A DNA stretch of 64,000 nucleotides from Unio delphinus (taxonomy: Eukaryota > Mollusca > Bivalvia > Unionida > Unionidae): assembly GCA_029339505.1 (NCBI GenBank), contig JAQISU010000070.1, positions 1,421,501 through 1,485,500 of the forward strand, written 5' to 3'. Of this stretch, positions 22,471-33,492 are shown piece after piece (position 1 is the stretch's first letter; each line of letters opens with the position of its first letter). The position numbers were made by a program, and so were the translations under genes. The notes beneath the pieces are model-generated. The model did no database searches. It saw only the letters and a list, made by a program, of their open reading frames with translations, and had not been told where the DNA came from.

Positions 22471-22950
22471 CTATTTATCAAGCACTTTCAAGGTCTTAAT
22501 TTTGTCATCAAGCATTTTCAAGGTCTTGATTTTGTCATCAATCACTTCCAAGGTCTTGATTTTGTCATCAATCACTTCCAAGGTCTTGATTTTGTCATCA
22601 AGCACTTTCAAGGTCTTAATTTTGTCATCAAGCATTTTCAAGGTCTTGATTTTGTCATCAAGCACTTCCAAGGTCTTGATTTTGTCATCAAGCACTTCCA
22701 AGGTCTTGATTTTGTCATCAAGCATTTTCAAGGTCTTAATTTTGTCATCAAGCATTTTCAAGGTCTTGATTTTGTCATCAAGTACTTCCAAGGTCTTGAT
22801 TTTGTCATCAAGCACTTCCAAGGTCTTGATTTTGTCATCAAGCATTTTCAAGGTCTTGATTTTGTCATCAAGCATTTTCAAGGTCTTGATTTTGTCATCA
22901 AGTACTTTCAAGGTCTTGATTTTATCATCAAGCATTTTCAAGGTTTTCCA
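22471..22950. repeat. 30-bp minisatellite, 16 copies
   Basis: Unit AAGGTCTTGATTTTGTCATC plus CAAGCACTTCC or CAAGCATTTTC, repeated every 30 bases. Because 30 is divisible by three, several frames stay open on both strands (HFQGLDFVIK on plus; LDDKIKTLKM on minus). Without a conserved flank or splice support these are not treated as genes. Confidence 0.93.
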
Positions 22951-22954
22951 GGAC

Positions 22955-23960
22955 ATACATGAAACCCAAATGGATGATGAGATTAAAAGGGTTTTAGAAA
23001 ATGTAGTCTTACATTTTAAGTATACACCTTATTATAATTCCAAGAGAGTAACACTTTCTAAAATTGTGTACACTGGTACATTCACTGAAACCTTTCTCTT
23101 AGTGGACACCTTCATGTACCAGACAAAGTCTATTAACTCCTTTCTTAATGTTACATGTTCATTTGCATGTCATGGAATCTGCCAATAAATTGCATATTTT
23201 TCCTGTCTTTATAAACCAGTCTCACTACAACGCTGAACAGTATGGGTCCCTGATTCACTATATCTTGAAATTTCATCCTCAAATTGAGATTTCTGGCTAT
23301 CATTTTTTATGCATAGTTGGTAACAATGGCTTTTTCACAGAATATTCAGCAGGTACCGATATACTCACATATAAGTCTAGTTAAACAATAAAGGCCCTGA
23401 TCTGACACAGCATAATGTGTCTGTAGATTAGGGTCTATTTAGTTGGTTCTACTGATAACTGGGTCTGTACAGTTTGCAGTTGGGCTCATAATTGAGTATA
23501 TAAAATATAAACGATTAAGATACTGTTATAAAATCTTAATTTTCTTTAAATTGTCTTGTCTCCGAAAAAATAGTAAGTATTTTGTCTGATTTGTGCAATT
23601 TCTTATCTCCTTTTCAAAGAGTTAAAAAAGTCTAAATGTATTAAATCTTAAAATCATCCTTTCCACTATCTCAATATGAGAGGAACAAATAATAGTCAGA
23701 AGCAACGTAGCCAAGAAATTATCTATTTGAGGAAAAACTTGGAGACATTCGGTGAAACTGAGACCTCTTCTGGTCATGATAGGTAGTCTTAAAAATTCAT
23801 AATCTCAAAATGTTTTTCAAAATAACTTCTCAACATAGCCACTGTTGATTTTAAAGAGGATTAAAAAAAAGACAGTATTATAAATATAATAGAAATTCAC
23901 ATAAATAAATGAGATATATGCATTGGATTTTTACAGCTATAACTTCAAAACAGACAGAAA
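22955..23960. other. Non-coding, one diverged dispersed-repeat block
   Basis: The part at 23390-23490 (CCTGATCTGACACAGC and GGTCTGTACAGTTTGC) belongs to the diverged family also seen near 3690, 24780, 27050 and 27530. Nothing else recognised. Confidence 0.4.
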
Positions 23961-23967
23961 ATGTAGA

Positions 23968-24215
23968 TTGTTGTTGTAGGGTTTAATGCCATTTTTCAGC
24001 ACATGATAGGCTATACATGGTGGCCAATATTAGTGGTGGAGGAAGAACCCAGGACCCCTCCCCCCCCCCAGAAAGAACCACAACCCACAGGAAGCTACCG
24101 GCAAGCTTTTTCACATATCAACATTGGCTGAATCGGAGACTTGAACCCACACAGAGGTGAGATGGTAGTGATCTGTAACAGAGAGTGCTTTCGGCCATTT
24201 GGCCACTCTGGGCTG
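23968..24215 (-). mobile_element. tRNA-derived SINE, near full length
   Basis: On the minus strand it begins with an A-box-like GGCCAAATGGCC segment and a B-box-like GGGTTCAAGTCTC. The shared body (CCATGTATAGCCTATC) follows, then the tail CATTAAACCCTACAACAAC. Same family as 35738-35980. Confidence 0.8.
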
Positions 24216-24235
24216 CACACAAAATGTAGACAGCC

Positions 24236-24510
24236 TTTGATGCAAGGTTTTGTTTCATGGCTCTATCTCAAAGGACTTTAAAGTAGTTCATGGCTCCGTC
24301 TCAAACGGCAATAGAATATTTCATGTCTGTATCTCAAATGGCATTAGAATAGTTCATTACTCTATCTCAAATGGGATTAGAATAGTTTGATGGCTAGATC
24401 TCAAAGGGCATAAGAATAGTTCATGGCTCTTACTCAAACGGAATTAGAACAGTTCTTGACTCTATCTCAAAAGGCAATAGAGTAGTTCTTGGCTCTGTCT
24501 CAAAGGGCCT
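24236..24510. repeat. Degenerate ~33-bp minisatellite
   Basis: About eight diverged copies of AGTTCATGGCTCTATCTCAAA followed by GGCATTAGAAT. Confidence 0.8.
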
Positions 24511-24559
24511 TATCAGAAAAGATGAAACACTCTGCATTTATGTTGAGACATGTTCTGCA

Positions 24560-24710
24560 CTGTCATATAATATTGTAGAAAATATGGTACTTGTTGTTGG
24601 GTTGGGACAAATTTGGCATTGTCATGCAATATTGTAGAAAATATGGTACTTGTTGTTGGGTTGGGACAAATTTGGCATTATCATGCAATATTGTAGAAAT
24701 TATGGTTCTT
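24560..24710. repeat. 59-bp duplication, 2.5 copies
   Basis: ATATTGTAGAAAATATGGTA and the following text through GGCATTGTCATGCA is repeated with little change. Confidence 0.85.
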
Positions 24711-25079
24711 TAGAGGAAGTACTCTGTTTTGCACTGTTAGATCTTGGTACTGTATAAGTTGATTCCAAACTGCAAAGACCCAGATCTGAAACTGCATAAT
24801 GCAGTTACAGATTCTATGTTGTCTGCATTTTGAGTCAACTTATAAGCAAGTAAAAATGGTACCAGACAATATACGTTTTTGGCCATTTCCATTTTTTTTT
24901 TTTACCACAGACTATTTTGAAGAAAACAGGTACAATCCGAAATTCTTAACATAGTATTTTTCCTTGAATTTTGTAATTAAACAAAATGTCTTTTCTGTGT
25001 AGGTAGAGCAGGTAATATATAAATGAATTGGTGTTTCCAACTACTTTCTATGAAGATTTACCTAGATAAAGGACAATAA

Positions 25080-25352
25080 AACACTGAATTACCATCCCAT
25101 AATGTAATATCAAACTATGAATAGGGTACAAACAGAATTACCATCCCATAATGCAATATCAAACTATGAATAGTGTTTACCCAGATTTACCATCCCATAA
25201 TGCACCGTCCAATTGTGAACAGTGTATACCAGAATTACCATCCCACAATGCACCTTCAAACTGTGAATAGTGCCAACACAGAATTTCCATCTCATAATGC
25301 ACCATCAGATTGTGAATAGTACACACACAGAATTACCATCCCATAATGCACC
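25080..25352. repeat. ~56-bp minisatellite, 5 copies
   Basis: Copies of GAATTACCATCCCATAATGC followed by an A/C-rich part with TGTGAATAGTG. Confidence 0.85.
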
Positions 25353-25354
25353 AT

Positions 25355-25935
25355 CAAAACATGACAGTATAAAACATGGTGGAGTAGAAATAAGGCAAAT
25401 GTTCAAATACAGTATGATACAGGGTGGAGTAGAAATATAGTCAAGAATTTAACATATGAAAACTATATTACATGATGAAAGACGAAGTAATACATTTAAT
25501 CATGAACATAATACACCATTATTCCTAAAAACCTGACTGAATACAAAACAGTGCATTGATATGCATAAACTAGAACCACGAGAACTCGGCAACCAAGGCA
25601 CATATTTACATAATACATAATTAAATACAAAAATAAAATAGCTTTGAAAATCTATCTTTAAAAACTTTAATTATCCAAAATGTATGTTTTACAAAATAGT
25701 ACATTTCCAGCAATGGGTTGGAATGTACAAAGTTTACTAAGCTCAAAGAAATGGCATCAAAGTGAATTAACAATGTATTATATCATATGGATTGTAAATC
25801 TTTGAGTCAAAAGAAGAGTGCTGCTTTTGTTAATTAATAACCATGTAGGGCTGCTCTGATAAATCAGCATTGGTCACATTAAAAACATGAAGTGCTGTTC
25901 TGATAAATCGATTTAGTATAGCATTGGTCACTTTG
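25355..25935. other. Non-coding, nothing recognised
   Basis: AT-rich; a weak duplication of CTGCTCTGATAAATC-like words lies at 25850-25920. Confidence 0.45.
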
Positions 25936-25937
25936 AA

Positions 25938-26000
25938 GCTGTTGTTGTTGTAGGGTTTAATGCCATTTTCAAGCACAAGATAGGTTATGCATGGAGGTTG
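25938..26000 (-). mobile_element. SINE fragment (tail side)
   Basis: GTAGGGTTTAATGCCATTTT and a diverged GATAGGTTATGCATGG; same SINE family, tail end only. Confidence 0.7.
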
Positions 26001-26389
26001 TTACAAAATGCCTGATATGGCCTGGTTAGACCACCATACATTTTATTATTACCAAGGAGTTGTGTTCTGCACGCCATAATATTTTTATAAATATTTTTTC
26101 TTTGTATCGCGTGATGCCTTCACTGCTTGTGCGGCATGTGCGTGTTACATATCAATGCGCACGACTATATATTTATCATGTAGAAATCTTGACTGGGACA
26201 GCCACTAGAGAGAAACTCTAAATGTATTTTGCTGTCGGGGCGGGATTGCCATTTTCACTTAGTTTGAGCCAAAGAGTTGGGTGAGTTGTATGCTTTTTAA
26301 TCAACTCTTTTTAAAGAAAAACCCAATATTCAGTTTCATAAAGCACGTTCAATGTTGTATTATATGATTGCATTATTTTATCATACTTG

Positions 26390-26612
26390 TAATAATGCCA
26401 TTTTTCAGCACACGATAGGCTATACATGGCGGCAAGTATTACTGGATGAAGAAACCCAGGAAAACACCCATAAAGAACCACCGACCCAAGAGAAGTTACT
26501 GGCAAGTTTTCTCACATACCCACATTGGCTGAATCTGAGACTCAAAACCATGTAGACAGAGGTGAGATGGCACTGATCTGTAACGGAAAGCGCTTTAGAC
26601 CACTTGGAGCCC
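26390..26612 (-). mobile_element. tRNA-derived SINE copy
   Basis: Body (CCATTTTTCAGCACACGATA, GGCTATACATGGCGG), promoter-side text (GAGGTGAGATGGCACTGATC) and the complement of an A-box (GACCACTTGG) are all present in the order of the family. The poly-linker tail is truncated. Confidence 0.78.
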
Positions 26613-26614
26613 CC

Positions 26615-28585
26615 AAGTCATTTCTGGTTTGGTTGCATGTGTAATACTGATGGTTTGTTTACACTGTGATACCTTTGTGTGATGAACAAATACTAACAAT
26701 CAACATGGGAGTATTGTTTTCTTTTAGGACTGATGGTATGGGCACTCCTTTGAATATAAATATTTTTTAAACTTTGGAGTAAATATTGGATATTCATAAG
26801 ATGTGCAAATTATCACCTGATTCATATTTTACAGTACCGGTTTGAATCTGACTTCTTTTGACAATTTAATAGAAAACATCCAATAAAAAGCAAAACACAA
26901 TGTATAAGCAGGAAAGATTAGGAAGAAAAAAAAAAACAATATCCCCATTGTGAAGTAGACCTTGTTATCTGAAAGGTTAAGTAACGTTTTATGATGGATG
27001 GTTTTGGTCTGCATACTATATATCATCATATATATCTTATAATTAATCACATAGACTCTGATCTGCATTATCAGATGATAGATTAGGGTTTATGCTGCTT
27101 GCAATTGTACTCAACTTATATGTGACATGGTAGTCAAAGAAAACCCCAAAACAAATATTGTCTTGCATGAAAGAAAATGATCTCAAAATATGACAAATAA
27201 GCAAATGATGATACAAATAAAAATTACAAAATTAAATATCAAATATAATTATATCCAAAGTATTTGTCTATTTTATTACAATCCCCTCCACCGTTTCTAG
27301 TAATTTTTAAGATGGCTAAATCTAAGAAGAACATAGCATATGTATATTCTTCTCTAATACTCCATAAATTTTATACGATAGTATAAAACAAATTATTTTC
27401 ATAATTGACCAATGTAAAAAATAATAATTTAAAGTACCACAACATGACATATATCTTCAATTAGCTTAGAACAGAATTATAATTTTTTTTACCATATTGT
27501 TTATATGTCAAGTCTATGTCAAGACATACCCTGATCTGCTATTAATATCGGATGATTATCAAGGTCAATGTTAATTTGACAGATTACAGAGATGCAAATC
27601 TGCCTGTGCATTATGCAATGGCAAATCTTGTTCAGTGCAGTTTTCAGTTGGACCCGGATTCATTAGCAAGTATCATTTGGTAAAAAAATTAAAAAGTTTG
27701 TTTGGACTGAAAACTCGACTAATCTGAATCACTAAATTTGTAAACAAGAAATGGTAATAATCATCCCTGAAGTATAACAGCAGTATGATAAATTATTAGG
27801 TTTGGCAAAGTCTAATATATTAAAAGTACGATTCTTGTTATATATATATAATGAAATGGTCAAGCAATACTAACAGGTAATTTTGGTATTCCTATTGTTG
27901 GCAAGAAGTATATCACTGTCCCATGTTAGTTTCATGAACTGAATACAAAACAATTCTGCAGGAATAATCTCCTCACCCACGAAGTCCAAGTTTTATGTTA
28001 TTAATTTAGGTTCACATTGTTTAAAGCAAACTAAATGATGCCCATCATTGGAAGAAAATATCTGCCTGATTGCATGACATTTGTAACAACAATTACAATA
28101 TACACTGCTCTGATTTTTATCAATAACAGACTGCAATCTGTAATGAAAAAACAGGTACAAAGTTACAGGCAACTAATATTAATTTCATATAAGAAACCAG
28201 TCTATGTGTTGTGGTATATTATATCATTGCACATAACATTATTTAAAAGGAAGGAAGGTCATTGATTAGCTAAAATTATTACCAGCAATAATATGCCATA
28301 ATTTTTCTTTGGAAGTCTACAAAAGTAAATTTCACACAACTGAAAGCCAGAACCTAAACCATTTTTATTTCTTTGCTGCCGATGAAAAGGTACTACTAGA
28401 TGTCAAGGTGGGGGGGGGGGGGAAATCTCAGTGGGTCAGATTTTTGTAGTTGGCACCTACAAAAACTTTTGACTCAAGAGTTGTGCAACACAATATTTGT
28501 AATTTAAATGCTTTCCTATTGTTTGTAGAATCTGCATATTTTAACTGTCTTGCCAGGAAAGTATAGCAATATAGCTGGTAACTAA
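26615..28585. other. Non-coding, nothing recognised
   Basis: Long AT-rich stretch. It holds two blocks (27050-27120 and 27530-27665) of the diverged dispersed family and a G13 run at 28410-28422. Open frames here lack splice sites or known motifs. Confidence 0.45.
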
Positions 28586-28593
28586 GATGCATG

Positions 28594-30307
28594 TAGAGCT
28601 GTACCGATTAATCGCCTGTACTCATAATCGGGCCGATTATTAGAACAATAGGTATAATCGGTATCGGCAGAAATAATCGGTGCCGATGCAAATAAATTTC
28701 CAAAATACAATTTCAATCATAACATTCAGCTTGACATGGCTTAAATTTTAAAACAGAATTAGATAGTGGAAACTAAAGAATAAACATTTGATTTGGGGAT
28801 TAATTGAAAGACAATATATTTTTAAAAGTAACTACTGTTTTAACACACTTGCTGTAAACTACCGCTGATTTTTGCTGAGAACTCCCAAATATTAAATTAT
28901 GTCCTTGATTTTCATTTTCTTCTAAACAAGAAAAGTCCTACATGTTCTGTTGCATCACCTGTGAATTACTGTTGTGACGAAATAATTACTTTTCTATAAA
29001 GAATTCGCATCTTCACTAAATAGAATGTCACACTATGAATGCTTAACTCCAATGCCATTCCCACGAAAGAAACTTACATGAGTTAACATCTGGCATTTTT
29101 AGACCGTATATACCAATGTAAATTACCATCGTTAAATGTTGTTGTTGTAGCTGCTGTTGTAGAGTTTAACGCCATTTTTCAGCACATGATAGGCTATACA
29201 TGGCGGCCAGTATTATTGGTGGAGGAAGAACCTGGGAACGTAAAAATTAATCTTGTCCCTGGGCTCCAATCACTGTAGCTATGCCTCTGCATCAATGTAC
29301 TGGTATAGTTAGCGTTCAAAATTCTTCTTGTCACAAGCCAGTTTCAGGCATTTTAATGATTAACTGGCCTGTACTGCTGTCGCAAAACTATATAGAAATT
29401 CACCGCCTATCATCAAAGGAGACGCCGAAACATCAAACTTTCCATTGTGTGGAAAGTAATAATGTTTGTTCAGCTGTAAGACAAAACTAAAATTAATTGA
29501 TCTTGATCTTAGTCGATCTATATGAGAATTTTAGCTTTTATTATTACCCCTCTTCGTGAGCATGCAAATTATGATGGTTATGTACTTTGTACAATCAAAC
29601 GTGCATACCTTTTTAAACATATTGCCTCAATTTGTAGGATCGCTTTTATCATTTAAAATGAGTAACTCTTGAGAGGTGATTCATTGTAAATGAAACAGCT
29701 ATTAAGGACTATCTGAAATGTTATCAAGAAGAATGCAATTTGGTCGAAACAACAAATAAAGCCAAATCTGTATCCAATATCTTTGGGAATAAATATGGAT
29801 TTAAGTGACAATATGTACGCTTTGCACTATATATTATAGCACATTATAGTACATGTTCTCCCTGGCCTACGAATTATGAAGTCTGTATTTACCTTTATTT
29901 AATTTCGTGTTGGAGAAATCAGAAAATATGCACATGCAAAATAATAACAAAATTAATCATAGTATTTTATAACAGTTTAATAATTGTCGGGTCACCGAAA
30001 GTTACTTTTTTAACATGTCTATGTCTTAAGACATGGAAAATATTATTGTTTCATGTTCCAAGATTTACAGACGTTACAGTAGTCAACAAAAAGACCTAAA
30101 AACGGTAAAGTTTAGACATTAGCCCACGGATAAGCTGACCCCCCCCTCTTCCAGGTCTTTATTTTTTCCTAAATTATTAAGCTTATACGCGAGTATATAT
30201 ACTGTGATATTGAAATAATCTGTCTCATAATCGGTATCGGCAATTTTAATAATCGGCCATACACGGTATCTGCATAATCGGCAAAAAGTGACATTGGTAC
30301 AGCTCTA
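28594..30307. mobile_element. Non-autonomous hAT-type DNA transposon with perfect 8-bp TSD
   Basis: The element starts TAGAGCTGTACCGATTAATC and ends with the complement of TAGAGCTGTACCAATGTCAC. GATGCATG occurs at 28586-28593 and again at 30308-30315, a perfect 8-bp target duplication, the mark of hAT transposons. Both ends carry several copies of CCGATTAT or its complement ATAATCGG, likely transposase-binding sites (inference). The interior has no transposase and includes a SINE fragment at 29138-29232. About 200 left-end and 350 right-end bases are shared with 53296-55906. Confidence 0.88.
29138..29232 (-). mobile_element. SINE fragment nested in the hAT-type element
   Basis: GTTTAACGCCATTTTTCAGC, GGCTATACATGGCGGCCAGT and GGTGGAGGAAGAACC match the tail half of the SINE family. 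Its absence from the sister hAT-type element shows it inserted later. Confidence 0.78.
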
Positions 30308-30319
30308 GATGCATGCCTG

Positions 30320-30615
30320 TACCAAAGTAGCTGGCAATGAAGAAATTTTGAATAATTGTAAGTACGTGTCAGCCAAAAGTATGCAATTATAAATTTCCCA
30401 ATTCTTATAAAAATTTCAATGGTAAATATTTATCAGATTTAACAATGGTTTTTAAATTGTGAAAACTTGTATATCTTCAGTCATTATAACATTGTGAGAA
30501 AGTCTCCTTTTATTTTGCTATGAAATTAAGATTTAGCCTGTTAGCATAATTACTTAAATTTCAAATTATGTGTAAATCTAAATAAGCTATTCTTTATACT
30601 CTGTGGTATATATAC
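30320..30615. other. Non-coding spacer
   Basis: AT-rich; nothing recognised. Confidence 0.5.
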
Positions 30616-30619
30616 TTCC

Positions 30620-30671
<52 letters not shown>

Positions 30672-30703
30672 CCAATAATAATAATAACAATAATAATAAT
30701 AAT
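30620..30703. repeat. (AAT)n microsatellite, two blocks
   Basis: Two AAT blocks separated by a duplicated TACTTCC word. Confidence 0.95.
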
Positions 30704-31109
30704 TTTTTTAAAAAAAATAATTGTGTGTTTGTAATAAGGTATGCTCCCACTGCATATCAAAACATCTATGTTGCAAAATGTTAAACAATTTAGAAAACCT
30801 ATAAATTATGTTACTATGGCATAAAAATGCCCTGGTCATCTAAATATGTATAGGAACAGTCATGCCAAATATTATATGTCTGCCTCAAATGTCTTTTTGC
30901 TAATCATGCTAACAAGGTTTGGAAACAAAAAGTACACCAATGCTTACAACATTTTTTAAATTCTGGAATGGACTGAAAATCTAACAAGGTCATTGATAGA
31001 TGAAAACATTTATGCATATAAAAGAAAACATTTACCTCAAGTGGTTTTTGCTTGATTGTAAAAACAAGTATTTTGTAAAACTGAAAAAAATGAAACACTG
31101 ATATGATGG

Positions 31110-31345
31110 CATCAAAATATAATCAAGTCATCTATGTATGCATACAATGTGCACACCAAATAACATTTGTCTAGATATAATCAGGTCATCTATGTATGCA
31201 TACAATATGCTAACCAAATAACATATGTTTAGATATAATCAGATAATCTATGTATGCATACAATATGCTAACCAGATAACATTTGTCTAGACATAAACAG
31301 GTCATCCACATAAACATAAATATGCTAACCAAATAACATTTTTCT
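31110..31345. repeat. ~58-bp minisatellite, 3-4 copies
   Basis: Copies of ATATAATCAGGTCATC, TATGTATGCATACAAT and ACCAAATAACATTTGTCTAG at about 58-base spacing. Confidence 0.85.
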
Positions 31346-31436
31346 TGGCTAAATGATCTGTGGGAAATTTTGCAAACAAGTTTCTTGGCAAGGAAGTATT
31401 GGTCAAATTCAAGATCTCTCCTCTGTAATTAGTGGG

Positions 31437-31437
<1 letters not shown>

Positions 31438-31499
<62 letters not shown>
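31438..31499. repeat. (TAA)n microsatellite
   Basis: TAA run of about 20 units. Confidence 0.96.
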
Positions 31500-31931
31500 T
31501 CAACAATTCCATAACACCATTACAGAACTTCAACTATGGCCAGAATTAGACACCAATTGGGTTACAAATATTTAAAACATGAAATTCTGAATCTCTCTTT
31601 ATATAACATTTTATGATTTTGAATTATCCAAGATAAACTAAAATTGTTTTCAATGAACATGGATTCCTCATAACAGTGTCTCAAAAGTAACAACTCCAAA
31701 TCTAAGGTAGGTGTGAGGGACAGAAAGTCATGTATAATTATTATGCTGAAGCAGATAACTACTTAAAAACTGAATGAAGCATATGGCTAGCATGGCTACC
31801 TGTAATATATTGAGTTGGAAACTATAATAAATAATAGTGTTGGTGATTTTCCTGTTACAAGCACCTGTTTTATTAAATTTCAGAATTTAATTACCATGAA
31901 AACTTTCTTTAAATTAATTTAACCATATTAC

Positions 31932-32023
31932 TGTCCCAAAATTCCAATTTATGAAAGTCACATTAATGTCCCGAAATTCCAATTTATGAAAGTCACATTA
32001 ATGTCCCAAAATTCCAATTTATG
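31932..32023. repeat. ~36-bp minisatellite, nearly 3 copies
   Basis: TGTCCCAAAATTCCAATTTA and TGAAAGTCACATTAA repeated. Confidence 0.85.
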
Positions 32024-32029
32024 GTAGGC

Positions 32030-33410
32030 TCTTAATATTTGTATACAATATATTTAGTATTAGAAATAAAATAAAATGACTGGGAATACATATGACTTAG
32101 ATCATTTAGGAAATATGATATTAATCACAATGTACGAAAGGTTCATGAAATATGACATCAAATAGGATCAAAGGGGTGAAATATAACTTATAAAGTGTGA
32201 AAAATCATATTCCTTTTAAAGCAAATATATACAATCTGAGTATTTTTCGTTTCTATCTCTTATCTGAGAAAAGACCTACAAAATTCAGAAAATAGGGAAG
32301 AAATATCCTTAAATGAACATTTCCAAACAAAATGATTCAGTAATGTTGGAAGATTTCAAAGGGAAGTAACAAATCTGACTAATCATTTATTTATGGAGGA
32401 GAATTTATGTTATTGTCCCTTTGTAAAATTTGCCTGATCTTTTAATGTTCAAAAAGCCAGATGTGCTCAATACATCAAGCTTCTTATTATTAGAAACACA
32501 ACCAAAACACAACCATTTTAAGCAACATACAGTAGACATAGGCTTTTAGGAATGAAATCCCATCTGGCCAACAGCACTTGTAAGATGTACAGTACCTAGT
32601 TTAGTGACATGCCGATACGTAAAATAATATAGTTTATACAGGCAATGCATACTGAATAATAGTTTTTGTTTTCTTGTGTTGTTCAAGACATAAATACATT
32701 ATTTAAAATACAAATTCAGAAAAGACCTGCCATCCCAAACAATATCTTAGCATTTTTCAGTAAGGTGTAATAAAATGTCATTTACTGCTGTAGTCAATTA
32801 GTAATTATCTAATTGGAAAGTTCAGATGTGTTCTGATGCAGAGGCAGCAAACATTATATTCATCTGAAAAGTTAGTCACTTACACTTCAACTGTAATTAC
32901 TTCCAATACAGTCTCAAAAGTAAAAGTTCTAAACCCTATGGAGCTCAAATGCTTCTTTCACTATATTTAATCAGTTTTTTTTTATCTCAATTTCAAGTGG
33001 TGATAATAATCATCTTTTCTGACATGAGATGTTTAAATCAACAAAGCATGATATCCAATAAAAGAAACTTGAATTTCCTGCTTTATTTCTCTTAAGACCT
33101 GAATGTTCCTTTCTGACTTCTGTGTTGACTGTTTGAACCTGTTAAGAGATTGAAAGTCCCTTTCACCTTTAACGTGTTTTCGTTTGTTGGATGGTAGTTT
33201 GATAAATACCATAACCAAATTCCTGATCATTCAGGTGCTTTCCATTAAACACTTGAGGATTAAAGCAGCTCAAGAATTCCTGTAAAGTTAGTCTGGTTCC
33301 CTGACCAACTCAAATAAAATTTAATAAGAAAATTGGATCCAGATCAAACTTGGGTATGCCAATTACCAGATTTGATCTGATCATATTTTCATGTTGTTTT
33401 GCAGCAAAAA
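32030..33410. other. Region downstream of the ceramidase stop; possible 3' UTR
   Basis: The minus-strand ceramidase gene ends its coding part at 33413, so its 3' UTR should run to lower coordinates. AATAAA words on the minus strand occur near 33082 and are candidate polyadenylation signals. Exact end not determinable. No other feature recognised. Confidence 0.4.
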
Positions 33411-33412
33411 GG

Positions 33413-33492
33413 TTATTTCCGAAAGGGCTGGCAGGTCTGCACATACTGTATCGTAGGGGGTCCTCCAATACCCGCCTGTATCGTCTCTTTCT
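33413..33492 (-). CDS. ACER3: ACER3-like terminal coding exon
   Basis: Acceptor TTACTGCAG at 33493. In the phase set by the previous exon it reads EKETIQAGIGGPPTIQYVQT and then CQPFRK, with TAA at 33413-33415. Another frame is open further but does not fit the phase. Confidence 0.85.

Noticed and set aside
22387..23188. Long open frames of 161-228 codons on both strands
   Set aside because: They are produced by a 30-bp repeat whose length is a multiple of three; no start context, splice site or domain supports them.
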